From contig JAVHZZ010000002.1 in assembly GCA_036250195.1 (NCBI GenBank), positions 273,467,460-273,531,459 of the forward strand: 64,000 bases of DNA, given 5' to 3'. The position numbers and the translations under genes are program-made. The notes beneath the pieces were generated by a model. The model did no database searches. It was not told the DNA's origin and saw only the letters and a program-made list of their open reading frames with translations. The stretch is from Mixophyes australis. Its lineage: Eukaryota > Chordata > Amphibia > Anura > Limnodynastidae. Positions 55,273 through 64,000 of this stretch are shown in pieces. Position 1 is the first letter of the stretch. Each line of letters starts with the position of its first letter.

Positions 55273-55776
55273 TTATATAAACCACTTCAGTTCAAACTCT
55301 ATATTGAGAGCCTTAGGGGCTAGTGTCTTTAATAAAAAAATCCATTTCATTTCAGCCTTTGCGAGAGAACCAGCCGTATCTCTATTTTTCCAATTACTCT
55401 CTACTACTTGTATGCCACAAAATTGTTTAATGTATTCTGGTTTACACATATGTTGGGTCTTAAAGTGATTTGACACTGAATGGGTCTCAAGACCTTTCCG
55501 AATGTTATATATGTGCTCGCGAATTCTAGTTTTCAAGGGGCGGGAGGTCTTCCCCACATAGAATTTGCCACATTGGCATTCCATAATATATACAGCATTA
55601 CTCGTGTGGCACGTAATAAACTGCTTGATCTTAAGTTGATACCCATTAATGTCTAAACATGTAGTCTTACTTAATTTTGATTTTACTGTTTTACAAGCCA
55701 AACACAATCCACATCTGTGGAAGCCTATAGTTCTTATTGATTTCCTATTTTCTTCTGGTAATGAACTTCTTACCAA
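55273..55776 (-). pseudogene. Penelope GIY-YIG endonuclease
   Basis: This is an open frame of 167 codons with the Cys pair 'CGLCLAC' (about residue 23) and 'AVYIMECQCGKFYVGKTS', the GIY...YIG core here as VYI...YVG. 'LKTRIREH' carries the conserved Arg, 'HFKTQH' follows, and 'AKAEMKWIFLLKTLAP' carries the catalytic Glu. In the parent element this domain follows the RT and nicks target DNA. The RT is absent, so the frame is the surviving 3' end of the polyprotein. The upstream text (55777-55870) continues in degraded form. The domain itself shows no break. Confidence 0.85.
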
Positions 55777-56006
55777 TTGATCCTTAAGATTGGAACTTTT
55801 CTGTATACAAAAACTGTTTTTTCTGGTAATAAACTTCCTATGATGTTATCCTTTAACAGAATTCCTCAATATTTCGTAAAGATTCTCTCAACATGTTTAA
55901 ACTCCCTATTAAACTGAGATATGAACGCCCAGTCATATTTAAGAGTCGTATTATGTCCAATGTGTCGGCACCGCTATGGGGACCAGGTACGCCCCCAGTT
56001 ATGCCA

Positions 56007-57226
56007 AGATTTGAAGTGGTCCGGACATTATCTTTTATGTTTATATTGATATCTGTGTTTTTGCTTTCAGATCCATTTGTAATTTAAGATGTCTGATCCA
56101 TTTGTGTTTTATGATCTCCATATACTTACCCATTTTATTTATTATTTTTTCTGTTAATATATACTGGAACATTTTAAATTTTTTAATAGTTGATATTCAT
56201 GTATGATTATTGTATATGGTAATGTGGATCCTCGGAAGGAACTATATAGGATCGCACATACCCTCTTGTAAGAGAGGTCCAAATTATGGTAATAACCGCA
56301 CAAGTTACATCTTAAACAGCAATTTTTGCTGTTTTGTCTCCGTCACTGAGAATCACGAACGCACAACAGGACATATCTGTTCCTGTTATTGTAATGTCAA
56401 TAAAGATCCAGTGTTCTCAACTTCCGTATACTGGAAGTGACGGGTAATTAGATTACATCCAAGCCTCGCTTTCGTTGTGAAAGGAAGTAGGGCGGAGATT
56501 GCTATGGAACACACGCCTGAAAGAGGGATATATATAGAGGCGATATGACACTATTATCCTACCTTAAAAAAGACTCTCATTCAGAGTCGAAATGCGTTGT
56601 GGGATAGGTGTGAGTGGGATTTCAACACACTGTGGACTGATACTGTGGAGGAATTTTTTCATGCGAATATCCTGAATCCATCTGGTATGAGTACACACAT
56701 TACCATTTTGGGATACTCTTGATGTTATGTTTTACATGTACATGTCTCTGTTTGGAGATTATGTTTTTTTATTAAATGGTGTTTTATGATAATGCACCAG
56801 ATTGTTTTTATTTCTTTTTATCTGATATACCATGTCACCACTCTGTGGAGGAAATTGAAAGCGGTACATATTAAGGATTATTTGAGATGCCTTATTAAAG
56901 CCAACATCTTGTAAGCATATACCTTTGGGGGAGATGGTGTAAAAAGTCACAAGAAATTGCGGTGGTATGCCTTTGTTTCCTCACAAGGTTGAAGAACGTA
57001 TTCTTTTTCCGGGAACTTTGTGGACTTGTATATGTTCATTTTAGATATATTGCACTATTATTTCCCCATTTGTTTTATATTCCCATGAGTTCGATCCCCA
57101 GACTATAGAGACTCCAATTGAGGAGAGAGAGAAGGATCGTTTATTCAGTGAAAGGAGTATAGGAGTTCCTATCTCCTGGTACATGTGAAAAGGTGCGCGC
57201 CAAGTGTATGTTATTATAACTTAAAT
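56007..57226 (+). repeat. right inverted arm of Penelope-like insertion
   Basis: This is the partner of 53856-55064 in opposite orientation, ending 'ggtgcgcgccaagtg' followed by 'tatgttattataac'. It contains the second hammerhead-like hairpin (56562-56602). The small differences between arms show they have diverged slightly since they formed. Confidence 0.8.
56562..56602 (+). ncRNA. degenerate hammerhead-like hairpin, right arm
   Basis: Same layout as the left arm: 'ccttaaaaaa', hairpin gactct-cattc-agagtc (56572-56588), GAAA (56589-56592), 'tgcgttgtggg'. Flanking 'tatcc' and 'ggata' could pair as stem I. The CUGANGA box is lost here too. Confidence 0.35.
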
Positions 57227-57339
57227 CTGTGTTTTATTTGTGGAGAACAGTGAATACTCCTTTACATACACCAGGCTGCACAATGAGTGAAGCGCCACAT
57301 CAGATCAATTATTTTATTGTATTGAGATGACAGACTAAG

Positions 57340-59261
57340 ATTAATTCCCAGCAGGGAGCAAAATGGCCTCCAGAAGGATGCTACGAACTGAGAACCTCGA
57401 TCCGATACTATATTTTCAGGGAGGCCATGGATTCGGAATACGTGTTTAATGAATAATGAAGCTAGGGTGCGTGCTGAAGGTAGTTTAGTTAACGGACTGA
57501 AGTGAGCCATTTTACTGAACCTTTCTACAGTAACCCATATGGTGTTGCACCCGGAGGAAGGAGGCAAGTCGACAATAAAATCCATGGACAGGTGGGTCCA
57601 AGGTCTGACTGGGACTGGTAAGGGTAACAATAGCCCGGTAGGTGATCTCCGAGGAACCTTGTTTTTTGAACACAGATCACAAGATAATATGTATTCTTTG
57701 ATATCCGCAGACATAGACAGCCACCATACAAGCCAGGATAAGATTTCAGTGGTCTTGGCAATACCAGGATGTCCAGAAGACTGGTTATCATGACATTCTG
57801 ATAGAACTGCTTTCCTGAGGTGGATAGGCACAAACAGTTTGTCTGTAGGGGTTTCAGGAGGTGCTTGTGGTTGAGCTTGTAGAAGACTTTTTCCCAAATC
57901 TTGAGTGAAGGCAATCGATACAGATGAGGCCGGGACAATAGGACATGGCTCAGTGGTAGGAGTCTGACACGAGATGAAACTACGGGATAAGGCATCTGCC
58001 CTAAGGTTCTTCGAGCTAGGCCGGAAAGTTATAATAAAATGGTACCGGGAGAAGAAGAGGGACCATCGTGCTTGTCTGGAGTTCAACCTTTTGGCTGATT
58101 GGATGTAAGATAGGTTCTTATGATCGGTGTAAATGGTGATGACATGTTTTGCTCCTTCAAGCCAGTGGCGCCATTCTTCCAATGCCCATTTAATGGCCAG
58201 TAGCTCTTGATTGCCCACGTCATAATGCTCTTCAGCGGAAGAAAGCATTCAAGATAAGTAGGCACAAGGATGAAAGCGATGATCTTCTGGGTCTTTTTGT
58301 GAAAGCACGGCTCCTACTGCTACCTTTGAGGCATCAACTTCTACGATAAATGGAAGGTCTAGGTTAGGATATCTCAACACAGGGGCAGACATGAAAGCCA
58401 GTTTCAAAGCTTTGAAAGCAGATACTGCGGCAGGTGGCCAGATTTTGGGATCAGCATCCTTGCGAGTCAGAGCAGTGATGGAAGTTACGAGAATAGAAAA
58501 GGAACTGATGAATTTCCTATAATAATTTGCAAATCCTAGTAATCTTTGGATGGCCTTAAGATTTGAGGGTTGTACCCAGTCTAGGATTGCTTGTACTTTC
58601 GTTGGATCCATAGCGAAGCCTTCTGGGGAAATCACATATCCCAGGAAAGTGACTTTAGTAACTTCAAACTCACATTTCTCTAACTTGGCGTATTGATGAT
58701 GATGACGAAGTTTCAGAAGAACTTGTCGAACATGATCTCGATGCTGTTTTAATGAGCGGGAGTAAATTAATATGTCATCCAAATAGACCACTATGAAGGA
58801 GCCCGAGAATTCATGAAGGACACCATTAATCAAATCTTGAAAGACAGCGAGAGCATTGCTGAGGTCGAATGGCATTACGAGGTATTCATAATGGCCTGTC
58901 TGAGTATTAAAGGCCATTTTCCATTCGTCACCACTCCGGATTCCTATCAGATTATAAGCTCCATGCAGATCAATTTTAGCGTAAATTTTTGCTCCTTTAA
59001 GTTGGTCAAAGATGACTGAAATAAGTGACAAATGATACGTGTTTTTGATGGTTATGTTATTCAACCCTCTGTAATCAATACAGGGCCTTAACCCGCCATC
59101 CTTTTTGGCCATAAAGCAGAAACCTGCTCCAGGTGACTTGGAAGGCCTGATAAAGCCTATTCATAAGTTTTCTTCTACATATGATTCCATAGCTTGGGTC
59201 TCCGGAAGAGATAATGCGTACAGTCTTCCCTTCGGCAATCTAGAACCCGGGATGATGTCAA
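57340..59261 (-). pseudogene. chromovirus RT-RNase H-integrase
   Basis: RT (59112-about 58420) has 'GLRPCIDYRGLN', 'AKIDLHGAYN' and the catalytic 'YLDDILIY'. RNase H follows: 'VEVDASKVAVGAVLSQ', then 'ELLAIKWALEEWRHWL' and 'YTDHKNL'. The integrase has the zinc domain 'HDNQSSGHPGIAKT...CDLC' (57800-57700), 'SMDFIVDLPPS' (first Asp) and 'ENIVSDRGSQF' (second Asp). It is cut by the Penelope-like element right after 'GINLSLSS'. In-frame stops lie near 59160 and 58249. Otherwise the frame is open over about 580 codons, so decay is limited. Confidence 0.9.
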
Positions 59262-59740
59262 TCACACAATCGTGCTCCCGGTGAGGGGAAGAGTGTCAGC
59301 CTCTTTTTTAGAAAAAACGTCCTGGAATTTACGGTACGGAGGAGGCAATAACTCAGGACCAGTATGGGTAATCCTAATTGGCAAGGACAAGCAGGAAGAA
59401 GAGCATTTAGGATCCCATTGAATTATCTCACCCCTAATCCAATTGATATGAGGATTATGCAGAGCTAGCCAGGGATGACCCAAGATCAAAGGCACTAAAG
59501 GGCAATGAATTAAGTACAATGAGATTATCTCGGAGTGAAGAATGCCAATCTTCAACTGCAGAGGAGGAGAACGATGATGAATTTCTCTGCGGTTAAGATG
59601 ATTCCCATCCAATCCGCATACAGAAATTATGGAATCTAGAGGACCAGCTGAGAACCCCAAGGAATGAGCAAAGGTTAAATCTAAAAAATTCCCAGCAGCT
59701 CCACTGTCCACAAATTCTGGAACAGAAACGACTTAACCAC
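59262..59740 (-). pseudogene. chromovirus aspartic protease
   Basis: 'MDSGAAGNFLD' holds the catalytic D-S-G, with 'PLILGHPWLALHNPHI' as the C-terminal strand and helix. The frame is continuous for about 149 codons and runs into 'FQDVFSKKEADTLP', the usual start of the RT region. The initial Met is internal to a longer gag-pol frame. A one-base shift separates it from the RT frame. Confidence 0.85.
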
Positions 59741-60640
59741 TATATGTGAGTTGGGCAGGTATTTGTAGAGGATTTGTTGGAGAGATGGGTTGTAGGCCTT
59801 AGTGTACTCCCTCCACGTTCACTTCTCAGATCTTTTCCCGGTCTGATGGGACAAGTACGAAGCAAATGGCCCTTTTCTCCACAATATAAGCAGAGAACCA
59901 AGGTACGCCTTTGGGTACGTTCCTCAGATGACAGTCGATACGCTCCCAGTTGCATAGGTTCAACTTGATCAATGGGGGCAACTTGAGGAAGCATAGAAGA
60001 ATAAGATGAGGAATTTTCCTTCTCAGCTTTCCTTTCTCTATGTCTCCTGTCAATCCGGATAGCTAACTTCATGAGTTCCTCGAGGGATTCCGCAGTGGGG
60101 TACTGGACCATGGAGTCTTTAATTTGTTCAGAGAGACCCAAGCAGAATTGACTGCGAAGAGCTGGGTCATTCCATGCACAATTTGAGGACCAACGCCTGA
60201 AGTTGGAACAGCACTCTTCAGCGGAACGTCGTCCATGCATTAACGAATGAAGCTGTGCTTCAGCAGAAGCCACTCGGTCCGGGTCATCATAAATCAAACC
60301 AAGCCCTTCGACTGCAACTGAGGACAGTTGGGATCTAGGCTAAACGCCCAAGATTGAGAATCCCCTTTAATTCCCACCCTTTGTTGTGGAGACCCCTACG
60401 ACAGTGGTCTCAACTTGAAGTTAAGTTTACAATTTTCACGGAAGTTACAGAAGTGCCTGCGATCTCCCGAAAAATGGTCTGGAAGATGCATCTTGGGTTC
60501 CACAACAGAAGGCTGAGCAGCTTGTGATTCTCTGGATGCCTGTTCCTGGGCAGCCTGTCGCTGGGACAACTACTGGACCATTTGAGACAGGGTCTGGATC
60601 TGTCCTGCCAACACTTGAGCCGGACTTGGTTCCATAGGAC
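59740..60640 (-). pseudogene. chromovirus Gag
   Basis: It starts around 60640 with 'MEPSPAQVLAGQIQTLSQ' (one stop soon after) and 'KMHLPDHFSGDRRHF'. It shifts frame near 60300, then continues openly from 60297 to 59740 with 'AQLHSLMHGRRSAEECCSNF', 'LRSQFCLGLSEQIKD' and a zinc knuckle CLYCGEKGHLLRTC (C-x2-C-x4-H-x4-C). Part of the middle is missing compared with the usual gag. It is the particle protein of the element. Confidence 0.8.
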
Positions 60641-60687
60641 CGAGTGTCGGCCAATTCACTCACCCCTAGTGTTATGGCCGGTTATAA

Positions 60688-61277
60688 TGTTAGGAACCCC
60701 TCCAACCAGTGCAGCAAAACCCGGAGTCTACTCTGGAAGTCTGGTGCCCGTGATGGTGGGGACAGACTTGGCCGCAGACAACGGAGGGTCGTGAAATGTG
60801 CACCGGCTGGGGGGAACCCAGGCAAGCGGAGTGAAGTCCAGGCAAGGGTCGAACAGGTCACAGGCAAGACGGCAGCGTCAGAATCCAGGCAATAGATCAA
60901 GGGTCACTAGCAAACAATCGTGGTCAGTATCCAGGGGTCAAGGGTCACAGGCAATAAATCGGAGTCAGAAATCCAGGCAATAGGTCGGCAACAATAATCA
61001 GGATGAAGGAGGTATACAGAGAACAGGACTAAGCAGGGTAGTGTGCTGGAAAGTAGGGACTATAACCATCAGGGAGGGCTTGTCCCTTTGCGCACACGCC
61101 CAGCTGCCCTAGATCCCGGGACGCGGCTCTGCAGACAAAGAGCGACCCGACCGTTGCCAAGGCAACAGCCGGGACAATGTGGAAGTGACGTCCCGGTCGT
61201 CTTGACGACGGCCGGGACGTGGAGTCAGAGGAGGAAGCGAGTCGCGGTGGTGCCCAGAGCCGCCATGGCTTGTGACA
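60688..61277 (-). repeat. 5' LTR of chromovirus (590 bp)
   Basis: On the minus strand it starts TGTCACAAGCC and ends GTTCCTAACA, then leads into the gag leader. It is about 90% or more identical to the 3' LTR over shared parts by eye. This indicates a moderately young insertion. Confidence 0.85.
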
Positions 61278-61282
61278 AAGAG

Positions 61283-61985
61283 ACAGTGGATCGTTGAAAG
61301 CCTGGAGGTTCCGCTGGAGATCTAATCCAAGCCATTTGGAGAAGTGTCCCCCAAGCTACTGCACGAGACTACTTAGCGAATCTAGATCAGGAATATGGAA
61401 CGGCAAAGGATGCTACAGATCTGATCTATCAGCTACGCCACACCTATCAGGAGTCGGGGGAGACATTGTCCAGTTATATCTATCGGCTGGACAAGCTGAT
61501 CCACCTTATTGTGTCAAAGAAATGAATACCCCTAGCAGAAGTAGACGACAGGCGTATTCAACAGTTGTTACGGGGAGCTCTGTCCCTTGACCCAGTAGCA
61601 ATGAAGATAAGAAATGCTTAACTGGAACAAACATCACCTACTTTTCTTAAGGTGATACAGGATGTTAAACAAGAGGAAGCTTTAGATGAGTCCCAAGAGA
61701 GGGTGACCAAGAAAGTCAAGGTCGTACAGTCAAACCAAGGCTGACCTTCCCAGTGCTGAGTTAATGAAGATTGTGGGGAATCAAGGTAAACAGATTGCTC
61801 AGTTGTTGGAGATGCAGAAGCAGATCCAAGCCCAGATGCTGAAGTACCACACTACCGAGTGACTGCACCCGAACAACTACCCCAAGACAAGTATTCGAAG
61901 CTAACACTATTCGGTAGCAGAGCGAGTGTTTCACTTGTGGAGAAGTTGGGCATTTCGCTAGACAATGTCCTCAAATGATGGGAAG
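61283..61985 (+). pseudogene. PNMA-like Gag, C-terminal half
   Basis: The frame resumes after the chromovirus: 'GDLIQAIWRSVPQATARDYL', then 'ETLSSYIYRLDKLIHLIV' and 'EVDDRRIQQLLRGALS', the rest of the capsid domain. A zinc knuckle CFTCGEVGHFARQC (C-x2-C-x4-H-x4-C, about 61930-61970) follows. There are several stops (61308, 61620, 61742) and shifts. Together with 51795-52410 it forms one gag in two pieces. Confidence 0.7.
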
Positions 61986-62089
61986 AAGGTAGTCACCCTC
62001 ACCACCCCACAGGGATGGGAATAATTCGTAAAACTGAGAGGGAGGACCAGGAGCCCCCACACTGGCCCTCTAAAAAAAGCTACCATTAA

Positions 62090-62690
62090 CACTGTGGGGA
62101 ACTCTCACCTGGGATGGAGTCATTTGCCCGAAGGATTGCTGGGACCCACGTCTCACGTGCCTGCATGCCTAAATGGGAGACGTTGTATAGCCTTGCTAGA
62201 TAGCGGTTCACAGGTGTTCAAGAAGAGAATCTGTCTGACTTGACAATCAAACCATTGTGTGGACTGACCATCTGGGGTCTGAGCGACAAGAATTATCTTT
62301 ACCTCAGGTACATTCTTACCTCAGGTACCATTGAAGTTTCCACGGGAAGTATCTGAAATAGAAGAGGAGGTGAAGGTGCTTGCACTTGTTTGTCCTGAAA
62401 CAGAATGAGAACCTAGAAATGTCCCAGTGATTATTGGAACTAACTCCCACTTGTGCGAGATACTGGCTAACTGGTGCCAAGAGGTGGGAGGGGCAAGTTA
62501 TAGCAAAGCACTTAATATCCACCCTATGTGGCTTGCTGCTTTTAACAAGAAAGAGGGAAAGATTCTTCTGCAAGATACCACATTACAAATAAGAAGTTTT
62601 GATCAATGCTTTGATGGGAGTGATACCAGTCAAGAAGACAGACACTTTCAAAAGAGAGTACCACTGCACTAGGTATCGCTATACCAGTTT
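62090..62690 (+). pseudogene. retroviral-type aspartic protease
   Basis: 'CIALLDSGSQV' (about 62190) is the catalytic D-S-G of a retroelement protease that cuts the polyprotein. 'VPVIIGTNSHLCEIL' (about 62419-62460) is the C-terminal 'ILG'-type strand and helix. Frames are broken by stops and shifts between the two. It follows the PNMA-like gag in the proper order. The frame then reads 'KILLQDTTLQIRSF' and ends. Confidence 0.65.
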
Positions 62691-63230
62691 AATAATACAT
62701 ATTGGTTCTTAGGGTTGAAAGATTATCTTTACTGGAGGGTGCACTCCTACACAATAACTAATTTTAGAGCAAACAAAGAGAGGATAGAAAAGAAATGTGT
62801 ATTTGGCGGCACTCAGCGATCTTGTAAATATTAACATATCCATTTCTTTATTGATATACTTTAAGAAAATTCCCTCCTAATTCCATAGCAAAATATTAAA
62901 ATCAAAGTGACTACAAATGTGAATTAAAATAGCAAAAATAAAATTGCTATGCCCTGCTACTTTGTATCAATATGTATAAATTATCAATGTATAATGATAT
63001 GAATCACTCCATTATTAAACTAATTTGATAACTTAAGATAACACTTAATAAATAGAATAATCGTTGTGTGTGTGGTGTCAATTGATTATTGCGGTGACCT
63101 TGATTGAAATAGTTTTACGGTAACCCCTATATAGGATTATTGTGACAATGGATGATGTCAATAATTAATTTTCAGAGATCCTATTTAAGCAACGTATAAG
63201 CATATCATCTATAAACTATTTCAATCAAGT
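62691..63230. other. AT-rich block replacing RT/RNase H
   Basis: Between protease and integrase the expected RT and RNase H (about 1.5-2 kb) are absent. In their place lie 540 bp of AT-rich noncoding text. A 17-bp perfect inverted pair 'cttgattgaaatagttt' / 'aaactatttcaatcaag' (63099-63115, 63213-63229) marks its right part. This looks like a deletion plus insertion of an unknown element. Confidence 0.5.
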
Positions 63231-63232
63231 CC

Positions 63233-63630
63233 TTGGTGGTGATGTATGGGCTACTGTATAGAGAAACCAGCCGCAAAGATGGCATAGAGAGGAAACATCT
63301 AGTATTGCCAAAGAAGCACCGTCCTATGGTTCTCTGTGCTTTGCATGATAACCACAGCCACCTGGGAATAGAGAAGACCATGAGTTTAATTTCAGATAGA
63401 TTCTACTGGCCGAAAGTGATGAAAGACATTGAAAGTTATTGTAAATCTTGTGGGACATGCGTACTCTGGAAATTCCTCCCAGATAAAGAATATATATATA
63501 TCCAGCAATGAGCCCTGAGAGTTAGTCTATATTGACTTTCTATCAATAGAACTAAATGAAATCAAAAAGTGTAACATTCTAGTGGAGACAAATCATTACA
63601 CCTGTTATGCTCAAGCCTACTAGGCAAAAG
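63233..63630 (+). pseudogene. integrase N-terminal part
   Basis: 'YGLLYRETSRKDG' and 'HDNHSHLGIEKTMSLI' with 'SYCKSCGTC' form the HHCC zinc-binding domain of a gypsy integrase. After a stop near 63511 the core begins: 'ELVYIDFLSIELNE' (first catalytic Asp) and 'NILVETNHYTCYAQA'. A MITE ends it at about 63632, before the second Asp and the Glu. Confidence 0.75.
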
Positions 63631-63634
63631 ACCA

Positions 63635-64000
63635 GGGGGTAAATGTATCAAGGTCCGATTTTACAAATTCAGCGAGAGTTGAAACTCGCAGATGTATGAA
63701 GCTGAGATTTCATGTAAAATCCAGTTGTGCTTCTGTCAAAATCGCTATTTCCAAAATCGATAGAGATCAAACTTCCGACTGTTTGCCACTCCAGCTATGC
63801 AAGTCTCAAATGTATGAAGCTGCGATTAAGAAAACTCAGGAGAGTTTGCTTTCAACACGATAGATACAACACGATGCTTGCTAGCAGCGTGTTGTATAAA
63901 CACAACACTGTTACACTGTCATACTGCTGGTCGTGGGAAAATCCCCTAATACTATAAATAGACCTAGCGCAATGAACTGAGTTCATTGCGTATCAGAGCT
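63635..64000. mobile_element. GGTAAATGTATCAAG MITE, copy 3 (edge)
   Basis: It starts 'gggggtaaatgtatcaagg', shares 'gcgagagttgaaactcg', 'tcaaaatcgctatttccaaa' and 'tcaaatgtatgaagctgcga' with 42959-43700, and runs off the window. A palindrome 'cgcaatgaactgagttcatt' (continuing 'gcg', 63968-63990) may be the centre of a fold-back element whose other arm lies outside. It ended the integrase frame of the PNMA-like gypsy. Confidence 0.6.

Larger units (their letters stand above)
53855..57324 (-). mobile_element. Penelope-like insertion with inverted arms
   Basis: A 15-bp duplication 'agatgacagactaag' flanks 3,470 bp (53840-53854 and 57325-57339). The insertion has two inverted arms of about 1.21 kb (53856-55064 and 56007-57226) around a centre that encodes a GIY-YIG endonuclease on the minus strand. 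A further 98 bp (57227-57324) lies right of the arms. No reverse transcriptase is present. Penelope-like elements are known for GIY-YIG endonucleases, 5' truncation and terminal repeats in direct or inverted order, which fits. Confidence 0.8.
52416..61277 (-). mobile_element. complete Ty3/gypsy chromovirus
   Basis: The minus-strand order is 5' LTR (61277-60688), gag, protease, RT, RNase H, integrase, chromodomain, polypurine tract, 3' LTR (53086-52416). A 5-bp duplication AAGAG flanks it (52411-52415, 61278-61282). Without the 3.47-kb Penelope-like insertion it would be about 5.4 kb, normal for a chromovirus. Both ends read TGTCA...TAACA. Damage is moderate: a few stops, two in-frame losses and the insertion. 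Confidence 0.9.
51244..63632 (+). mobile_element. Ty3/gypsy element with PNMA-like gag
   Basis: On the plus strand the order is a 5' LTR (51244-51732), a leader, gag (51795-52410, continued at 61283-61985), an aspartic protease (62090-62690), a gap where RT/RNase H should be, and an integrase start (63233-63630), cut by a MITE at 63635. A chromovirus (52416-61277) splits gag with the duplication AAGAG. The 3' LTR is not in the window. The gag matches the PNMA-like lineage of gypsy elements. Confidence 0.65.

Overview
The window looks like a repeat-dense intergenic or intronic stretch of a vertebrate nuclear genome, most likely an anuran amphibian. I see no convincing host gene, rRNA, CRISPR array or bacterial feature. 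The frog-like reading is inference. It rests on the mix of families: L1-clade LINEs, Ty3/gypsy chromoviruses, a Penelope-like element, Harbinger with a Myb-like partner gene, Tc1/mariner and many hAT/Harbinger-type MITEs. Nearly every protein trace belongs to a transposable element, and most are broken by stops, frameshifts or deletions.

Layout. 1-1940: 3' end of an LTR element with one long open frame and a complete 3' LTR. 1941-5671: an antisense L1 scrap, then a 5'-truncated L1 with poly(A). 5740-6870: antisense CR1/L2-like endonuclease fragment. 8304-9507: a small gag-only LTR element. 9512-10474: a MITE split by a solo LTR. 10700-11880: decayed Tc1. 11988-12711: probable solo LTR. 13406-33177: what I read as one Harbinger transposon. 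Its Myb-like gene (plus strand, 13556-14895) and DDE transposase (minus strand, 29896-28288) lie near opposite ends, pushed apart by later insertions. The largest of these is a full-length minus-strand L1 (20041-27827) with 15-bp target duplications and its own solo LTR inside.

33-49 kb is a patchwork of nonautonomous DNA elements: hAT-like (8-bp duplications), mariner-like (TA duplications), fold-back palindromes, minisatellites, (AT)n and (CA)n tracts. Several hAT-like copies share an intron/exon-like module. A hammerhead-like RNA motif lies near 38.15 kb in a probable Penelope-type terminal repeat.

49-64 kb is a nest. A Ty3/gypsy element with a PNMA-like gag (plus strand, 51244-63632) was hit by a chromovirus-type Ty3/gypsy element (minus strand, 52416-61277, duplication AAGAG). 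That element was in turn hit in its integrase by a Penelope-like insertion (53855-57324, 15-bp duplication). The last insertion carries an open GIY-YIG endonuclease frame between 1.2-kb inverted arms, each with a degenerate hammerhead-like hairpin.

How the genes work together: none forms a host pathway. The coding traces are the parts of separate mobile elements (gag/protease/RT/integrase; ORF1/ORF2; transposase/Myb partner). Their nesting gives a relative order of insertion. The best candidates for something new are the split Harbinger, the inverted-arm Penelope insertion with ribozyme-like motifs, the PNMA-like gag, and the exon-like module carried by hAT-like repeats.
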